Origin: Pectobacterium aquaticum
Lineage (GTDB): Bacteria > Pseudomonadota > Gammaproteobacteria > Enterobacterales > Enterobacteriaceae
Length of the DNA: 64,000 bases
NCBI RefSeq assembly: GCF_003382565.3
Contig: NZ_CP086253.1
Span: 3,348,001 to 3,412,000, forward strand
Direction of reading: 5' to 3'
This document shows positions 44,289 to 53,555 of the stretch, in pieces (positions within the stretch are counted from its first letter, which is position 1; each line of letters starts with the position of its first letter). Position numbers and translations under genes: made by a program. The notes beneath the pieces are model-generated. The model did not search any database and had not been told where the DNA came from. It was given only the letters and a program-made list of their open reading frames with translations.

Positions 44289-44676
44289 GGCGTTTAGCCT
44301 TTCTCTTCAGACGCAGTGCGCCAACCAATATTAATATCCACCCCACCAGAAAACAGGCTCCGCCAATCGGCGTCACATAAACCCACAGTTTCAGGTGAGA
44401 AAGCGCCAGACAGTACAAACTTCCGCAGAAGAGTACCGTTCCCAACGCCAGAAAAACGCTGCTCCAGTAAAACCACAGATTGGTTCGCTGTTGCATCGCA
44501 ACCGCTAACGCCAGAATCGCCAGCGTATGAAATGCCTGATATTCAAGGCCGGTATGTAGCCAGCCCAGCTCCGTTGCGCCCAGCGTTTTGCTGAGAACGT
44601 GAGAGCCAAACGCGCCCAGCGCGACAAAAGTGAAGCCGCTGATAGCAGCAAACACCAGCATGAAACGACTATTCAT
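44281..44676 (-). CDS. ygdD: DUF423 inner-membrane protein YgdD
   Basis: This 131-residue protein has four predicted membrane helices: FMLVFAAISGFTFVALGAFG, FHTLAILALAVAM, FYWSSVFLALGTVLFCGSLY and IGGACFLVGWILILVGAL. The GAFGSHVL motif is typical of DUF423. The function is unknown. It is read together with rlmM through an eight-base overlap. Confidence 0.93.
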   Translation of the reverse strand: MNSRFMLVFAAISGFTFVALGAFGSHVLSKTLGATELGWLHTGLEYQAFHTLAILALAVAMQQRTNLWFYWSSVFLALGTVLFCGSLYCLALSHLKLWVYVTPIGGACFLVGWILILVGALRLKRKAKRHE

Positions 44677-44779
44677 CGTAGTTACCTATAATCGTTGTTA
44701 TCTATCATCGTAGCGACCTGCATGGGTTATCTACGTGGGTTATTTGGTCAATCCCTCTTCGACAACCAGCGACACGGCT

Positions 44780-45703
44780 TCAGCGCGTGCCGTTGTCATA
44801 GCGGAAGCGAAATTTTTCCTGTTCGCTGGCTGCCCGCGCCAGAATCCAATGGCGAAAGGCGGCTATTTTACCCAGTTCTGCCTGACTGTCATGACATACC
44901 AGATAAAAAGCATTCCGGCTGACCAGCACATCGTTAAACGGACACACCAGTCGCCCGGCTTCGATTTCCGTCTGTGCCATCACATTATTCGCCAGCGCCA
45001 CGCCCTGCCCGTGAATCGCCGCCTGCAACACCATCGCGCTGTGGCTGAAAATCGGCCCTTGCTGCACGTTAATCTGCACGCCAAGCTGGCGCGTATAGGA
45101 CAGCCAGTCACGACGCGACGCATCATGCAGCAGCGTATGTGCCACCAAATCATCCGGCGTTTTTAACGGGTGATTCCCCGTCAGCAATACGGGCGAGCAA
45201 ACCGGCAGCAGATATTCGGCATACAGCTTTTCAACCCGCAGCCCCGGCCAGTTTCCCCGACCATAGAAAATCGCGACATCCACATCATCCGCCAGACGAT
45301 CTTCATCGCGATCCACCGCCTGAATACGCACATCAATCCCCGGATAGTCGGAGTTAAAACTCGAAAGACGCGGCACCAGCCAATGAATAGCAAAGCTGGG
45401 CAGCAAGCTGACCGTTAACGCGCCTTTGGCGCTGCGGGATTGCAACTTACGGGTTGCCTCATTCAAAGAGGAGAAGATCTCTTTGATATCAAGATAGTAA
45501 CTTTGCCCCTCTTCCGTCAGTAGCAGGGAGCGATTACGACGGCGGAATAATTTAAGCCCCAGGAAATCTTCCAGTGACTTAATCTGGTGGCTGACGGCAG
45601 CCTGCGTGACAAACAGTTCTTCTGCTGCTTTGGTAAAACTTAAATGGCGAGCCGCCGCATCAAAAACGCGCAATGCGTTGAGCGGAGGGAGACGTTTTGA
45701 CAT
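44780..45703 (-). CDS. gcvA: LysR-type regulator GcvA of the glycine cleavage system
   Basis: This 307-residue transcription factor activates gcvTHP when glycine is present, represses it with GcvR otherwise, and drives the divergent gcvB RNA. The N-terminal winged helix carries LPPLNALRVFDAAARHLSFT and AAEELFVTQAAVSHQIKSLE, and the C-terminal effector domain is complete. The 250-base divergent region to gcvB would hold its binding sites; I did not identify them individually. Confidence 0.96.
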   Translation of the reverse strand: MSKRLPPLNALRVFDAAARHLSFTKAAEELFVTQAAVSHQIKSLEDFLGLKLFRRRNRSLLLTEEGQSYYLDIKEIFSSLNEATRKLQSRSAKGALTVSLLPSFAIHWLVPRLSSFNSDYPGIDVRIQAVDRDEDRLADDVDVAIFYGRGNWPGLRVEKLYAEYLLPVCSPVLLTGNHPLKTPDDLVAHTLLHDASRRDWLSYTRQLGVQINVQQGPIFSHSAMVLQAAIHGQGVALANNVMAQTEIEAGRLVCPFNDVLVSRNAFYLVCHDSQAELGKIAAFRHWILARAASEQEKFRFRYDNGTR

Positions 45704-45918
45704 GAATGAAATCTTTTGGTTTACGCTAAATCAGCGATTTATCAGGCACATTCGTACCCAATAACGCTTAAGATGCAGAAAGGCGACAATCGGAAATCGC
45801 CCCAGTCGCTCCGCTGTCTGCGCGTTCAAAGCCATCGACAGCGGCCAACCTCTCTACAACGAAAAGATGACGGGTACATATATTAGTTTTTGTAATCCGA
45901 GACATTATAATTTGTCCG

Positions 45919-45947
45919 TTGAGGATGTACCAGCAAATACCTATATT
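45919..45947 (+). promoter_or_regulatory. gcvB: Promoter of gcvB
   Basis: TTGAGG (45919-45924) and TATATT (45942-45947) are 17 bases apart and end seven bases before the RNA 5' end inferred from the E. coli homologue. Confidence 0.75.
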
Positions 45948-45953
45948 AGCGCA

Positions 45954-46152
45954 ACTTCCTGGGCCGGAACGAAAAGTGCGGAGGGGTGACCTGAGGTGCT
46001 TTTGGCTTGTGGTTGTGATGTTGTGTTTGCTATTTGTTTGTCTGCCTTTTGCAGATGTGGTAGCGAGTCTACCCTGTTCACTTCCTGTACATTTACCCTG
46101 TCTGTCCAAAGTGATTTTTTATGTAGCACCGCGAATTGCGGTGCTTTTTTTT
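45954..46152 (+). ncRNA. gcvB: Small regulatory RNA GcvB
   Basis: GcvB is an Hfq-dependent RNA that represses many amino-acid and peptide transporter mRNAs. The 5' end ACTTCCTGGGCCGGAACGAA matches E. coli GcvB. The GU-rich seed R1 (GGTTGTGATGTTGTGTTTG, 46011-46029) and the R2 region (ATTTACCCTGTCTGTCC, 46091-46107) are both kept. It ends in AGCACCGC-GAATT-GCGGTGCT followed by eight T. Position divergent from gcvA is as in E. coli. The segment between the 5' hairpin and R1 and the one between R1 and R2 differ most from E. coli. Confidence 0.95.
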
Positions 46153-46226
46153 GCTTACGTTTCACACCTGAATGCTATGACACGCTGATCTAGCCTCTGG
46201 CATAACTTAACAGGCAACGTGTGATG

Positions 46227-46353
<127 letters not shown>

Positions 46354-46365
46354 GAGCAAGCGGCA

Positions 46366-46587
46366 CTATTTCCCTTTCGCCATTTCTTTCACATTATCAC
46401 GGTTAATTTGCTGCTGCTGACCGTAGGCATCGGTATAGCTGATCATACCCGTCTCATCATCAACCTTCGGTTTCCCCTCTGCGACGATGGTACGACCGTC
46501 ATTAGTATGCATGACGTAATTACTGGAACAGGCTGCCAGAGAAAACGCCATCACGATAGCGGCAAAAATAGAAATTTTATTCTTCAT
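46366..46587 (-). CDS. ygdI: DUF903 lipoprotein YgdI
   Basis: This 73-residue lipoprotein has a signal peptide ending at the lipobox LAAC (C20). The mature part (SSNYVMHTNDGRTIVAEGKP, then QQQQINRDNVKEMAKGK) is a small SH3-like YgdI/YgdR domain. The function is unknown. It lies alone between the ERIC element and csdA. Confidence 0.92.
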   Translation of the reverse strand: MKNKISIFAAIVMAFSLAACSSNYVMHTNDGRTIVAEGKPKVDDETGMISYTDAYGQQQQINRDNVKEMAKGK

Positions 46588-46770
46588 AGTTAACCATCAA
46601 TGAATTTAAATGTTTTCTAGTTAACCTTATTCATCAGGAAATCCTGAAAATTAACACTTTAAAGCGTAGCAATAGTTGCTTTTTTTTCCATAAAATCGCA
46701 TTAGGCATAGTCCTAAACTTGTCTCTCTCGACAAAATGGGACAGGATCTGCCCTCCAAAAGAGGATGCTC

Positions 46771-47976
46771 ATGACACCGTTTAACCCCGCCACCTTTCGC
46801 CAACAGTTTCCCGCTCTCCAGCATTCGACTGTCTATCTTGATAGTGCCGCGACCGCACTGAAGCCGCAGCCCGTCATTGATGCGGTGCAGGCGTTCTATG
46901 GTAGCGAGAGTGGTACGGTGCATCGCAGCCAGCATCGCGGCGCGCAGGCGTTAACCCAGCGTTTTGAAGGCGCTCGTGAGCAAGTCGCCACGTTACTCCA
47001 CGCCGACGATCCGCGTTCCATTGTCTGGACCAGAGGCACGACGGAAGCGATCAATCTGGTCGCGCAGAGCTATGCGCGCCCTCGCCTTCAACCGGGCGAC
47101 GAGATCGTCGTGAGCGAAGCGGAACACCACGCTAACCTTATTCCGTGGCTGATGGTGGCGCAGCAAACGGGCGCTAAGATCGTGAAGTTGCCGATAGGCG
47201 CGGACTTGTTACCGGATATCGAACAGTTAGCCACGCTGATCACGCCAAAAACCCGCCTGCTGGCGCTGGGACAGATGTCAAACGTGACAGGTGGCCAGCC
47301 CGATCTGGCGCGGGCGATTGCGCTGGCTCACCGCTATGGTGCGGTAGTAATGGTTGACGGTGCGCAGGGCATTGTTCACTGCCCGCCCGATGTACAGGCA
47401 CTGGATATCGATTTCTATGCGTTTTCCGGGCACAAGCTTTATGCTCCAACCGGGATCGGCGTGCTGTACGGCAAAACTGCCTTACTGGAAAGCATGATGC
47501 CGTGGCAAGGCGGCGGGAAAATGATGACGCAGGTTTCCTTTGACGGCTTCAAACCGCAGGCGATTCCACAGCGTTTTGAAGCGGGAACCCCCCACATTGC
47601 TGGCGTGCTTGGCCTGTCTGCGGCACTAGACTGGCTGACCACGCTGGACTGGCACGCCGCAGAGCAGCACAGCCAGCAGTTAGCACAGCTTGCCGAAACG
47701 CATCTGGCGCAGTTCCCCGGCTTTCGCAGCTTCCGTAGCCCGCAGTCCAGCGTATTGTCCTTTGATATTGCCGATGTGCACCACAGCGATTTGGTTACGC
47801 TGTTAGCCGAAAGCGGCATCGCACTTCGTGCTGGGCATCACTGTGCGCAGCCATTAATGGACTCGCTCGGCGTCAGCGGCACGCTCCGTGCCTCGTTTGC
47901 CCCCTATAACAACCAACAGGATGTTGCTGCACTCATCGCCGCAGTGGGCAGCGCCCTTGAATTATTGATCGACTAA
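46771..47976 (+). CDS. csdA: Cysteine desulfurase CsdA
   Basis: This PLP enzyme removes sulfur (as persulfide) or selenium from cysteine. The start at 46771 has GAGG six bases upstream and gives 401 residues, the E. coli length; an ATG two codons earlier is too close to that site. K222 in SGHKLYAPTGIG binds PLP, and C358 in AGHHCAQP is the persulfide carrier; both numbers match E. coli. It is followed after three bases by its acceptor partner csdE. Confidence 0.97.
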   Translation: MTPFNPATFRQQFPALQHSTVYLDSAATALKPQPVIDAVQAFYGSESGTVHRSQHRGAQALTQRFEGAREQVATLLHADDPRSIVWTRGTTEAINLVAQSYARPRLQPGDEIVVSEAEHHANLIPWLMVAQQTGAKIVKLPIGADLLPDIEQLATLITPKTRLLALGQMSNVTGGQPDLARAIALAHRYGAVVMVDGAQGIVHCPPDVQALDIDFYAFSGHKLYAPTGIGVLYGKTALLESMMPWQGGGKMMTQVSFDGFKPQAIPQRFEAGTPHIAGVLGLSAALDWLTTLDWHAAEQHSQQLAQLAETHLAQFPGFRSFRSPQSSVLSFDIADVHHSDLVTLLAESGIALRAGHHCAQPLMDSLGVSGTLRASFAPYNNQQDVAALIAAVGSALELLID

Positions 47977-47979
47977 ACC

Positions 47980-48453
47980 ATGACCCAGACAACTGACACT
48001 ATGCATCCTTTTGACTACATGCATCCTTTTGGTCACCACACCACCGTCGCCGACCTGCTGGCGCGATTCGATGCCTGCCGCGCGTGGGAAGATCGCTATC
48101 GGCAGCTCATTTTGCTGGCAAAGGCGTTACCAACGCTGCCCGACGTGCTGAAAACCGAGGAAGTTTCATTATCCGGCTGTGAAAATCGCGTCTGGCTGGG
48201 TTATCAGCGTCAGGAAGACGGCAGGCTGCATTTTTACGGCGACAGCGACGGGCGCATTGTGCGGGGATTACTGGCGGTATTGTTAACCGCCGTTGAAGGA
48301 AAAACGCCAGAAGCGCTATTGCAGCACGATCCGCTGGCGCTGTTCGATAGCCTGGGGCTACGCGCTCAGCTCAGCGCTTCACGTTCAAGCGGGCTGGCGG
48401 CGCTGGCCGCCAGAATCAAGGAAATTGCCGAACAAGAGGCTTCACTCAAATAG
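47980..48453 (+). CDS. csdE: Cysteine desulfurase sulfur acceptor CsdE
   Basis: CsdE accepts sulfur from CsdA and stimulates it; it is a SufE-family protein. The acceptor cysteine is C67 in SLSGCENRVWLGY. The C-terminal ALFDSLGLRAQLSASRSSGL matches the family. At 157 residues it is about ten longer than E. coli CsdE. The N-terminus contains an 18-bp tandem duplication (MHPFDY-MHPFGH), so any of three in-frame ATGs (47980, 48001, 48019) could be the start; none has a strong ribosome site. It converges on tcdA with a 15-base gap. Confidence 0.94.
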   Translation: MTQTTDTMHPFDYMHPFGHHTTVADLLARFDACRAWEDRYRQLILLAKALPTLPDVLKTEEVSLSGCENRVWLGYQRQEDGRLHFYGDSDGRIVRGLLAVLLTAVEGKTPEALLQHDPLALFDSLGLRAQLSASRSSGLAALAARIKEIAEQEASLK

Positions 48454-48468
48454 AACCATTCAGGCTAT

Positions 48469-49287
48469 TTATTTCTGCAATTCAGACGCCCTTTCTCTTT
48501 TCGCTATCATCTTCTTCAGCGCATGAGATACCGCAACAAACCCAAAGGTTGCGGTAACCATTGTCGCGGCGCCAAAGCCTGACGCACAATCCATCCGCAT
48601 CACCCCATCGGCCGTGCTGCGAGACGCACAGACGGAGCCGTCAGGCTGCGGATAAACCAGCGGTTCGCTGGAAAATACGCAGTCGATCCCCAGTTTCCCT
48701 TTGCTGTTCTTCACCACGTTAAAATCGTTCTTGAGCCGTTCACGCAGCTTGGCGGCCAGCGGATCCTGAATGGTTTTCGCCAGATCGACCACCTCAATGC
48801 GGGTCGGATCGATCTGTCCACCCGCACCGCCAGTTGTCACTACAGGGATCTTATAGCGGCGACAGTAGGAGAGCAGCGCCGCCTTCGGGCGCACGCTGTC
48901 GATGGCATCAATCACATAGCTGAAATTCTGGTCGAGCAGCTCGGCCACGTTTTCCGCGCTGATGAAATCATCCACGCAGGTGACGTGACATTCTGGGTTG
49001 ATCGCCAGAATACGTTCAGCCATCACTTCCGTCTTCGACTGCCCAGTATGCTGACGCAGCGCGTGGATCTGCCGATTGGTGTTACTGACACACACATCAT
49101 CCATATCGATCAGTGTGATCGCGCCGATGCCGGTACGAGCCAGCGCCTCAGCCGCCCAGGAGCCGACGCCACCAATGCCAATCACGCAAACGTGAGCCTG
49201 AGAAAACAGCGCCAGCGCCTGTTGACCATATAACCGCGCGGTGCCGCCGAAGCGTTGCAAATAGGCTTCGGATAATTGCGTACTCAT
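48469..49287 (-). CDS. tcdA: tRNA threonylcarbamoyladenosine dehydratase TcdA (CsdL)
   Basis: This 272-residue E1-like ATP enzyme cyclises t6A37 to ct6A in tRNAs reading ANN codons, with CsdA and CsdE supplying sulfur. The Rossmann ATP loop VCVIGIGGVGSWAAEALART and the acidic TLIDMDDV strand are present; N-R-Q in SNTNRQIHAL contacts ATP. Placement next to csdA-csdE, on the opposite strand, is conserved. Confidence 0.97.
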   Translation of the reverse strand: MSTQLSEAYLQRFGGTARLYGQQALALFSQAHVCVIGIGGVGSWAAEALARTGIGAITLIDMDDVCVSNTNRQIHALRQHTGQSKTEVMAERILAINPECHVTCVDDFISAENVAELLDQNFSYVIDAIDSVRPKAALLSYCRRYKIPVVTTGGAGGQIDPTRIEVVDLAKTIQDPLAAKLRERLKNDFNVVKNSKGKLGIDCVFSSEPLVYPQPDGSVCASRSTADGVMRMDCASGFGAATMVTATFGFVAVSHALKKMIAKRERASELQK

Positions 49288-49355
49288 TCAACCAACCTTA
49301 CGAAAACAAAATCACAGGAAAATAAAACAGCGAGAAAAAGCGGCTCAGGATAGCG

Positions 49356-51614
49356 CTAAACCCGCACGACATCTACCAGACAGCTCATAGCATTCGGCCC
49401 CTGCGTCAGCGGCGAGGTGCCGATATCCAGCGTCAGTACATTTGCATTTCCTGATTGTTCAACCGGATGCCACGTTTTCTGGCCGAAGCCGGGTTCAAAC
49501 CAGGCACCGGTGGACATAATCACCACGCCCGGCGTGACGCCGTCGGTAATCTGTACGCCCGCCAGAATACGGCCACGCGCGTTTCTGACTTCCACCTGAG
49601 AACGGTCGACGATATCCCGTTTGGCGGCATCCTGCGGGTGCATGTACAGCGTCTCTTTTCCTGCGGTTTTATTCGCAGCAACCTGCGGCGTAGCAGCCAA
49701 CTGACTGTGCAACCGGTCAGATGGCTGAATGGAAATAAAGTGCAGCGGCCATTCTTCCGAGCTTTTGGCTCCCAGCCATTCAACGGGAGGCTGCCACTCA
49801 GGATGCGGCGCAAAATCGGCATAGCCATAGCTGGCGATGGCCGAGCTGAACAGTTCAATTTTACCGCTTGGCGTACTCAGCGCATGCTGCTGCGGATCGC
49901 GGCGGAAATCCTCAAAGAACACAAACGGCTTTTCATCCATTGGGATTTCTACATGTCCCTGCTGCCAGAATTCCTCAAATGACGGCCAGCTGTCAGCGGC
50001 ATCCCGCTGCCTTGCTCGGCATTCGTCATACAGATGTTCCAGCCATTGCTGCTCGCTACGGTTTTGCGTGAATGCGTCGCCATAGCCCAGACGCTCCGCC
50101 AGTTCGCTGAAGATATCCACGTCATTACGCGCCTGATGCTGCGGCGCAATCGCCTGATGCATGGCAAAGATAAAGCGATCGCGGGACGACCCGCCGATGT
50201 CATTACGCTCCAGCGTGGTGGTGACGGGCAGCACGATGTCCGCCATCTGCGCCGCGGGCGTCCAGACGATATCCTGCACAATCACCGTATCCGGCTTACG
50301 CCAGCCGTCCACCAGACGGTTCAACTGCTGGTGATGATGGAATGGGTTACCGCCCGCCCAGTGAATCAGATGAATATCGGGATAAGTATGGGTTTCGCCC
50401 TGAAAGGTATAAGGCGTTCCCGGATGCAGTAGCATATCGGCAATACGTGCCACGGGGATCGCCTGCCCCGCGTTCGGGGTTGACGGAGACGCGGGCGCAG
50501 GCGTTGAAATACGCTCGTTGCCGACGCTGTTCATCGAACCGTGGCCGAAGGAGAATCCACCGCCCGGTAACCCCACCTGTCCCAGCATGGAAGACAGCGC
50601 AATCATCATCCAGTAAGGCTGTTCGCCACGGTGTGCGCGCTGCACGGAGTAAGAGCAGGTAATAAAGCTGCGTACGCCAATTAACTGCTGCGCCAGACGT
50701 CGGATGCACTCGGCAGGAATACCCGTGATGTCGCTGGCCCATTCGGGGGTTTTCACCACACCGTCGCCGCGACCGTGCAAATAGTCACTCAATTGCTCGT
50801 AGCCAACGCAGTAGCGTTGCAGGAAATCCTTATCGTCAGCGCCCAAACGTTGAATCTCATACCCCAGTGCCAGCATCAGGGCGACATCAGTATTCGGGCG
50901 GATTGGAATCCACTCGGCATTCACAAATTCAGGACAATCATCGCGCATCGGGCTGATGTTAATGACAGGAATGCCTTTCGCCACCAGCGCTTCCAGCGCA
51001 GGCTTAAGCGTATGGTGCCCAGCACCGCCGGAGGCCACCTGGGCGTTTTTCAGCGCCAGACCGCCAAACGCGAGGAAAATATCACAGTGCTCGGCGACGC
51101 TGCGCCATTCGGTTACTTTGCCCGTCAGCGGGTGGAAAGTGCCGATCACGTACGGCAGGAAGAACTGCGCCGCGCCCCAGCTGTAATTGCCCTGCTGATC
51201 GACCGCGCCACCGCCGGAAAAATAGAAGCGTCGTACCTGAGAACGCGCATGGTGATAGCGCCCGGCAGATGACCAGCCGTAGGAACCGGCGAACATGCCG
51301 TCCGCACCGTAGCGATCGCGAATACGACGATTTTCCTGCGCAACCAGATCGAGTGCGACGTCCCAATCCACCTCAACAAAGTCCTCCCGGCCGCGCAGCG
51401 TTCTGTCGCTGTTTTCGCGTTTCTGAAGCCAGGAACGACGCACCGAAGGCCGACGGATACGCCGGTCGGAATACACCAGCGGTACGATGGAATCGAGCAT
51501 GGCGGACGGTGCTGGATCGTCAGCAAACGGCTCGCACCGAATCAGTCTGCCGTCTTCAACCACAGCGGTAAACGCGCCCCAGTGCGCAAGATGTGGATAA
51601 CGTTTAATCGCCAT
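49356..51614 (-). CDS. Molybdopterin oxidoreductase of the DMSO/TMAO/biotin sulfoxide reductase family
   Basis: This 752-residue protein is a single-subunit S- or N-oxide reductase type enzyme. The likely molybdenum-binding serine is S116 in GSYGWSSAGRYHHA, the position equivalent to the ligand serine of BisC and DMSO reductase. Further cofactor motifs are FGGLALKNAQVASGG, MLGQVGLPGGGF, WAGGNPFHHHQ and the C-terminal molydopterin dinucleotide-binding domain (ARGRILAGVQITDGVTPGV). There is no Fe-S cysteine motif and no twin-arginine signal at the N-terminus (MAIKRYPHLAHWGAF), so it is probably cytoplasmic like BisC. It lies 18 bases before mltA transcription units without accessory redox genes. 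The substrate is unknown; biotin or methionine sulfoxide are candidates by family only. Confidence 0.85.
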   Translation of the reverse strand: MAIKRYPHLAHWGAFTAVVEDGRLIRCEPFADDPAPSAMLDSIVPLVYSDRRIRRPSVRRSWLQKRENSDRTLRGREDFVEVDWDVALDLVAQENRRIRDRYGADGMFAGSYGWSSAGRYHHARSQVRRFYFSGGGAVDQQGNYSWGAAQFFLPYVIGTFHPLTGKVTEWRSVAEHCDIFLAFGGLALKNAQVASGGAGHHTLKPALEALVAKGIPVINISPMRDDCPEFVNAEWIPIRPNTDVALMLALGYEIQRLGADDKDFLQRYCVGYEQLSDYLHGRGDGVVKTPEWASDITGIPAECIRRLAQQLIGVRSFITCSYSVQRAHRGEQPYWMMIALSSMLGQVGLPGGGFSFGHGSMNSVGNERISTPAPASPSTPNAGQAIPVARIADMLLHPGTPYTFQGETHTYPDIHLIHWAGGNPFHHHQQLNRLVDGWRKPDTVIVQDIVWTPAAQMADIVLPVTTTLERNDIGGSSRDRFIFAMHQAIAPQHQARNDVDIFSELAERLGYGDAFTQNRSEQQWLEHLYDECRARQRDAADSWPSFEEFWQQGHVEIPMDEKPFVFFEDFRRDPQQHALSTPSGKIELFSSAIASYGYADFAPHPEWQPPVEWLGAKSSEEWPLHFISIQPSDRLHSQLAATPQVAANKTAGKETLYMHPQDAAKRDIVDRSQVEVRNARGRILAGVQITDGVTPGVVIMSTGAWFEPGFGQKTWHPVEQSGNANVLTLDIGTSPLTQGPNAMSCLVDVVRV

Positions 51615-51632
51615 GACAACCTCAGAGAAACA

Positions 51633-52769
51633 TCAATTTTGTTGATAATTAACCAGCAGTGAAGATCCTGAACCGTTCGCAGTACTGCTTTGCGCGTTCT
51701 TCAACACCCAGACTCGGCCATAGTGGTTATAGAAGCCCGCCGAGTGACCGGCATCCGGCCCAATGCCCTGATACATATCGAAGTGCTGGCCTTTAATCGC
51801 CCCGCCGACATCCAGCGCAATCATCAGGCGCATTTCATACTTGCCGGTGAATTTGCCAACGTTATCCAGCAGCGGCACTTCCATTAACAGAGCCGTACCT
51901 GCCGGGATCAGCGAACGGTCAGAGGCAACAGAGGCTTTCGCCACCAGCGGCACGGCGCTAGCCCCTTTGACGGGCGCAGACATCATTGGCTTAAAGAACA
52001 CAAAGGAAGGATTCTGCTCAAACAGTTCACGCACTTCATATTCAGAATGCTGCTCCGCCCATTTGCGGATCGCCTGCATCGACATATCTTCACGCGCAAC
52101 TTCACCACGATCGATCAGCACCTTACCAATACTGCGGTAGGCATGGCCGTTTTTGCCAGCGTAACCAAAGAACGTCAGCGGACGTCCATCGCCAAAATCA
52201 ATATAGGCGCTGCCCTGCACTTCCATCATGAAGTTATCGACCAGCGAGTTAGTCCAGGCGAGAACCAATCGTTCATCCAGCGCACCTGAATAAATACCGG
52301 CGCGATCTGGCAGTCGACCGTTCTTTTTGCCTTTTGACGGCATAGCATATAAAGGATGGCGGAATTCCCCCTGACGGGTATGGCGCGCCTGCAACACTGG
52401 CGTGTAGTACCCCGTGAACTGCACGTTACCAAAGTTATCAACGCCTTCCATCTGCCAGGCGTTCAGACCAAACTTGCTCAGCTCGCGGGTATCGGCACCG
52501 GACATCATCCAGTTTTCAATCGCCTGAAAGGTCGTATTATTGCGCGAGTACAGATTAGGTGACGCCGACCGAATTTCAGAAACCTGGGTCATGAAATCCC
52601 GTGCGTTGACCGGTTTTCCTTTAGCATTAGGCTCATTGACCAATTCCAGAGGCTGGTTGAGGTGACCATCTTTATATTGCTGCCCGCGATCGGTTGGCCT
52701 GGATTGGCACCCCGCCAGAATGGCAATGACCACTGCGGTCAGCACGTATTTTCCCCACCGTCCCTTCAT
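51633..52769 (-). CDS. mltA: Membrane-bound lytic murein transglycosylase A
   Basis: This 378-residue outer-membrane lipoprotein cleaves glycan strands to 1,6-anhydro ends. The signal peptide ends in LAGC with C21. The double-psi barrel holds the catalytic aspartate in MIALDVGGAIKGQHFDMYQG, and the second domain has GYYTPVLQARH. It lies upstream of the molybdoenzyme gene in the same direction and next to the initiator tRNA cluster, as in E. coli. Confidence 0.97.
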   Translation of the reverse strand: MKGRWGKYVLTAVVIAILAGCQSRPTDRGQQYKDGHLNQPLELVNEPNAKGKPVNARDFMTQVSEIRSASPNLYSRNNTTFQAIENWMMSGADTRELSKFGLNAWQMEGVDNFGNVQFTGYYTPVLQARHTRQGEFRHPLYAMPSKGKKNGRLPDRAGIYSGALDERLVLAWTNSLVDNFMMEVQGSAYIDFGDGRPLTFFGYAGKNGHAYRSIGKVLIDRGEVAREDMSMQAIRKWAEQHSEYEVRELFEQNPSFVFFKPMMSAPVKGASAVPLVAKASVASDRSLIPAGTALLMEVPLLDNVGKFTGKYEMRLMIALDVGGAIKGQHFDMYQGIGPDAGHSAGFYNHYGRVWVLKNAQSSTANGSGSSLLVNYQQN

Positions 52770-53020
52770 CTTTGCGCTCGCTTTTTACATCAAAAAATTT
52801 ACCGTCGAACGATAACAAACGGCTATCGAGAAAGGAATGGGAGAGCACATAAATCCACGGGTCAAACGAATGCCACTCGGCACACGGCATCGTAAAAAAT
52901 CGATTTTTCTGTTAATCGTCGTATTCCGTTCACAAAACCATCCATTCGGTGACAAATCAATCCGATCGATGATAAATTAACCACCCAACAACCCAATGCC
53001 GCGTTTTTTACAGAAATAGG

Positions 53021-53048
53021 TTGCATCAATGTTCATGACGAGTATAGT
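53021..53048 (+). promoter_or_regulatory. Promoter of the initiator tRNA cluster
   Basis: TTGCAT (53021-53026) and TATAGT (53043-53048) are 16 bases apart and are followed by a GC-rich GCGC start region, as in stable-RNA promoters under stringent control. The rest of the 292-base gap after mltA shows no gene. Confidence 0.7.
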
Positions 53049-53061
53049 GCGCATCCACGGA

Positions 53062-53138
<77 letters not shown>

Positions 53139-53195
53139 ATTGATGTGAGTCGTCCATCAAGAGATGTGAAAGCAGTAAAAATAAGTCATTACGGA

Positions 53196-53272
<77 letters not shown>

Positions 53273-53319
53273 ATTGATGTGAGTCGTCCATCAAGAGAAG
53301 TAAAGATAAGTCATACGGA

Positions 53320-53396
<77 letters not shown>

Positions 53397-53413
53397 ACTA
53401 AGACTAAAACGAT

Positions 53414-53438
53414 AAAGCACCTTAACGGGTGCTTTTTT
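53414..53438 (+). terminator. Terminator of the initiator tRNA cluster
   Basis: AAAGCACC-TTAAC-GGGTGCTTT is followed by TTTG and further T. Confidence 0.9.
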
Positions 53439-53555
53439 GTTTTCTACGTCATCTATTTTCCATGCAGTTCCTATACCGCACCCCAGACCTATTTATTCCC
53501 TCTGAACCGCGCCAGCAAGACGCGGTCACCGCACGTGCTACATCGACAACATCAA

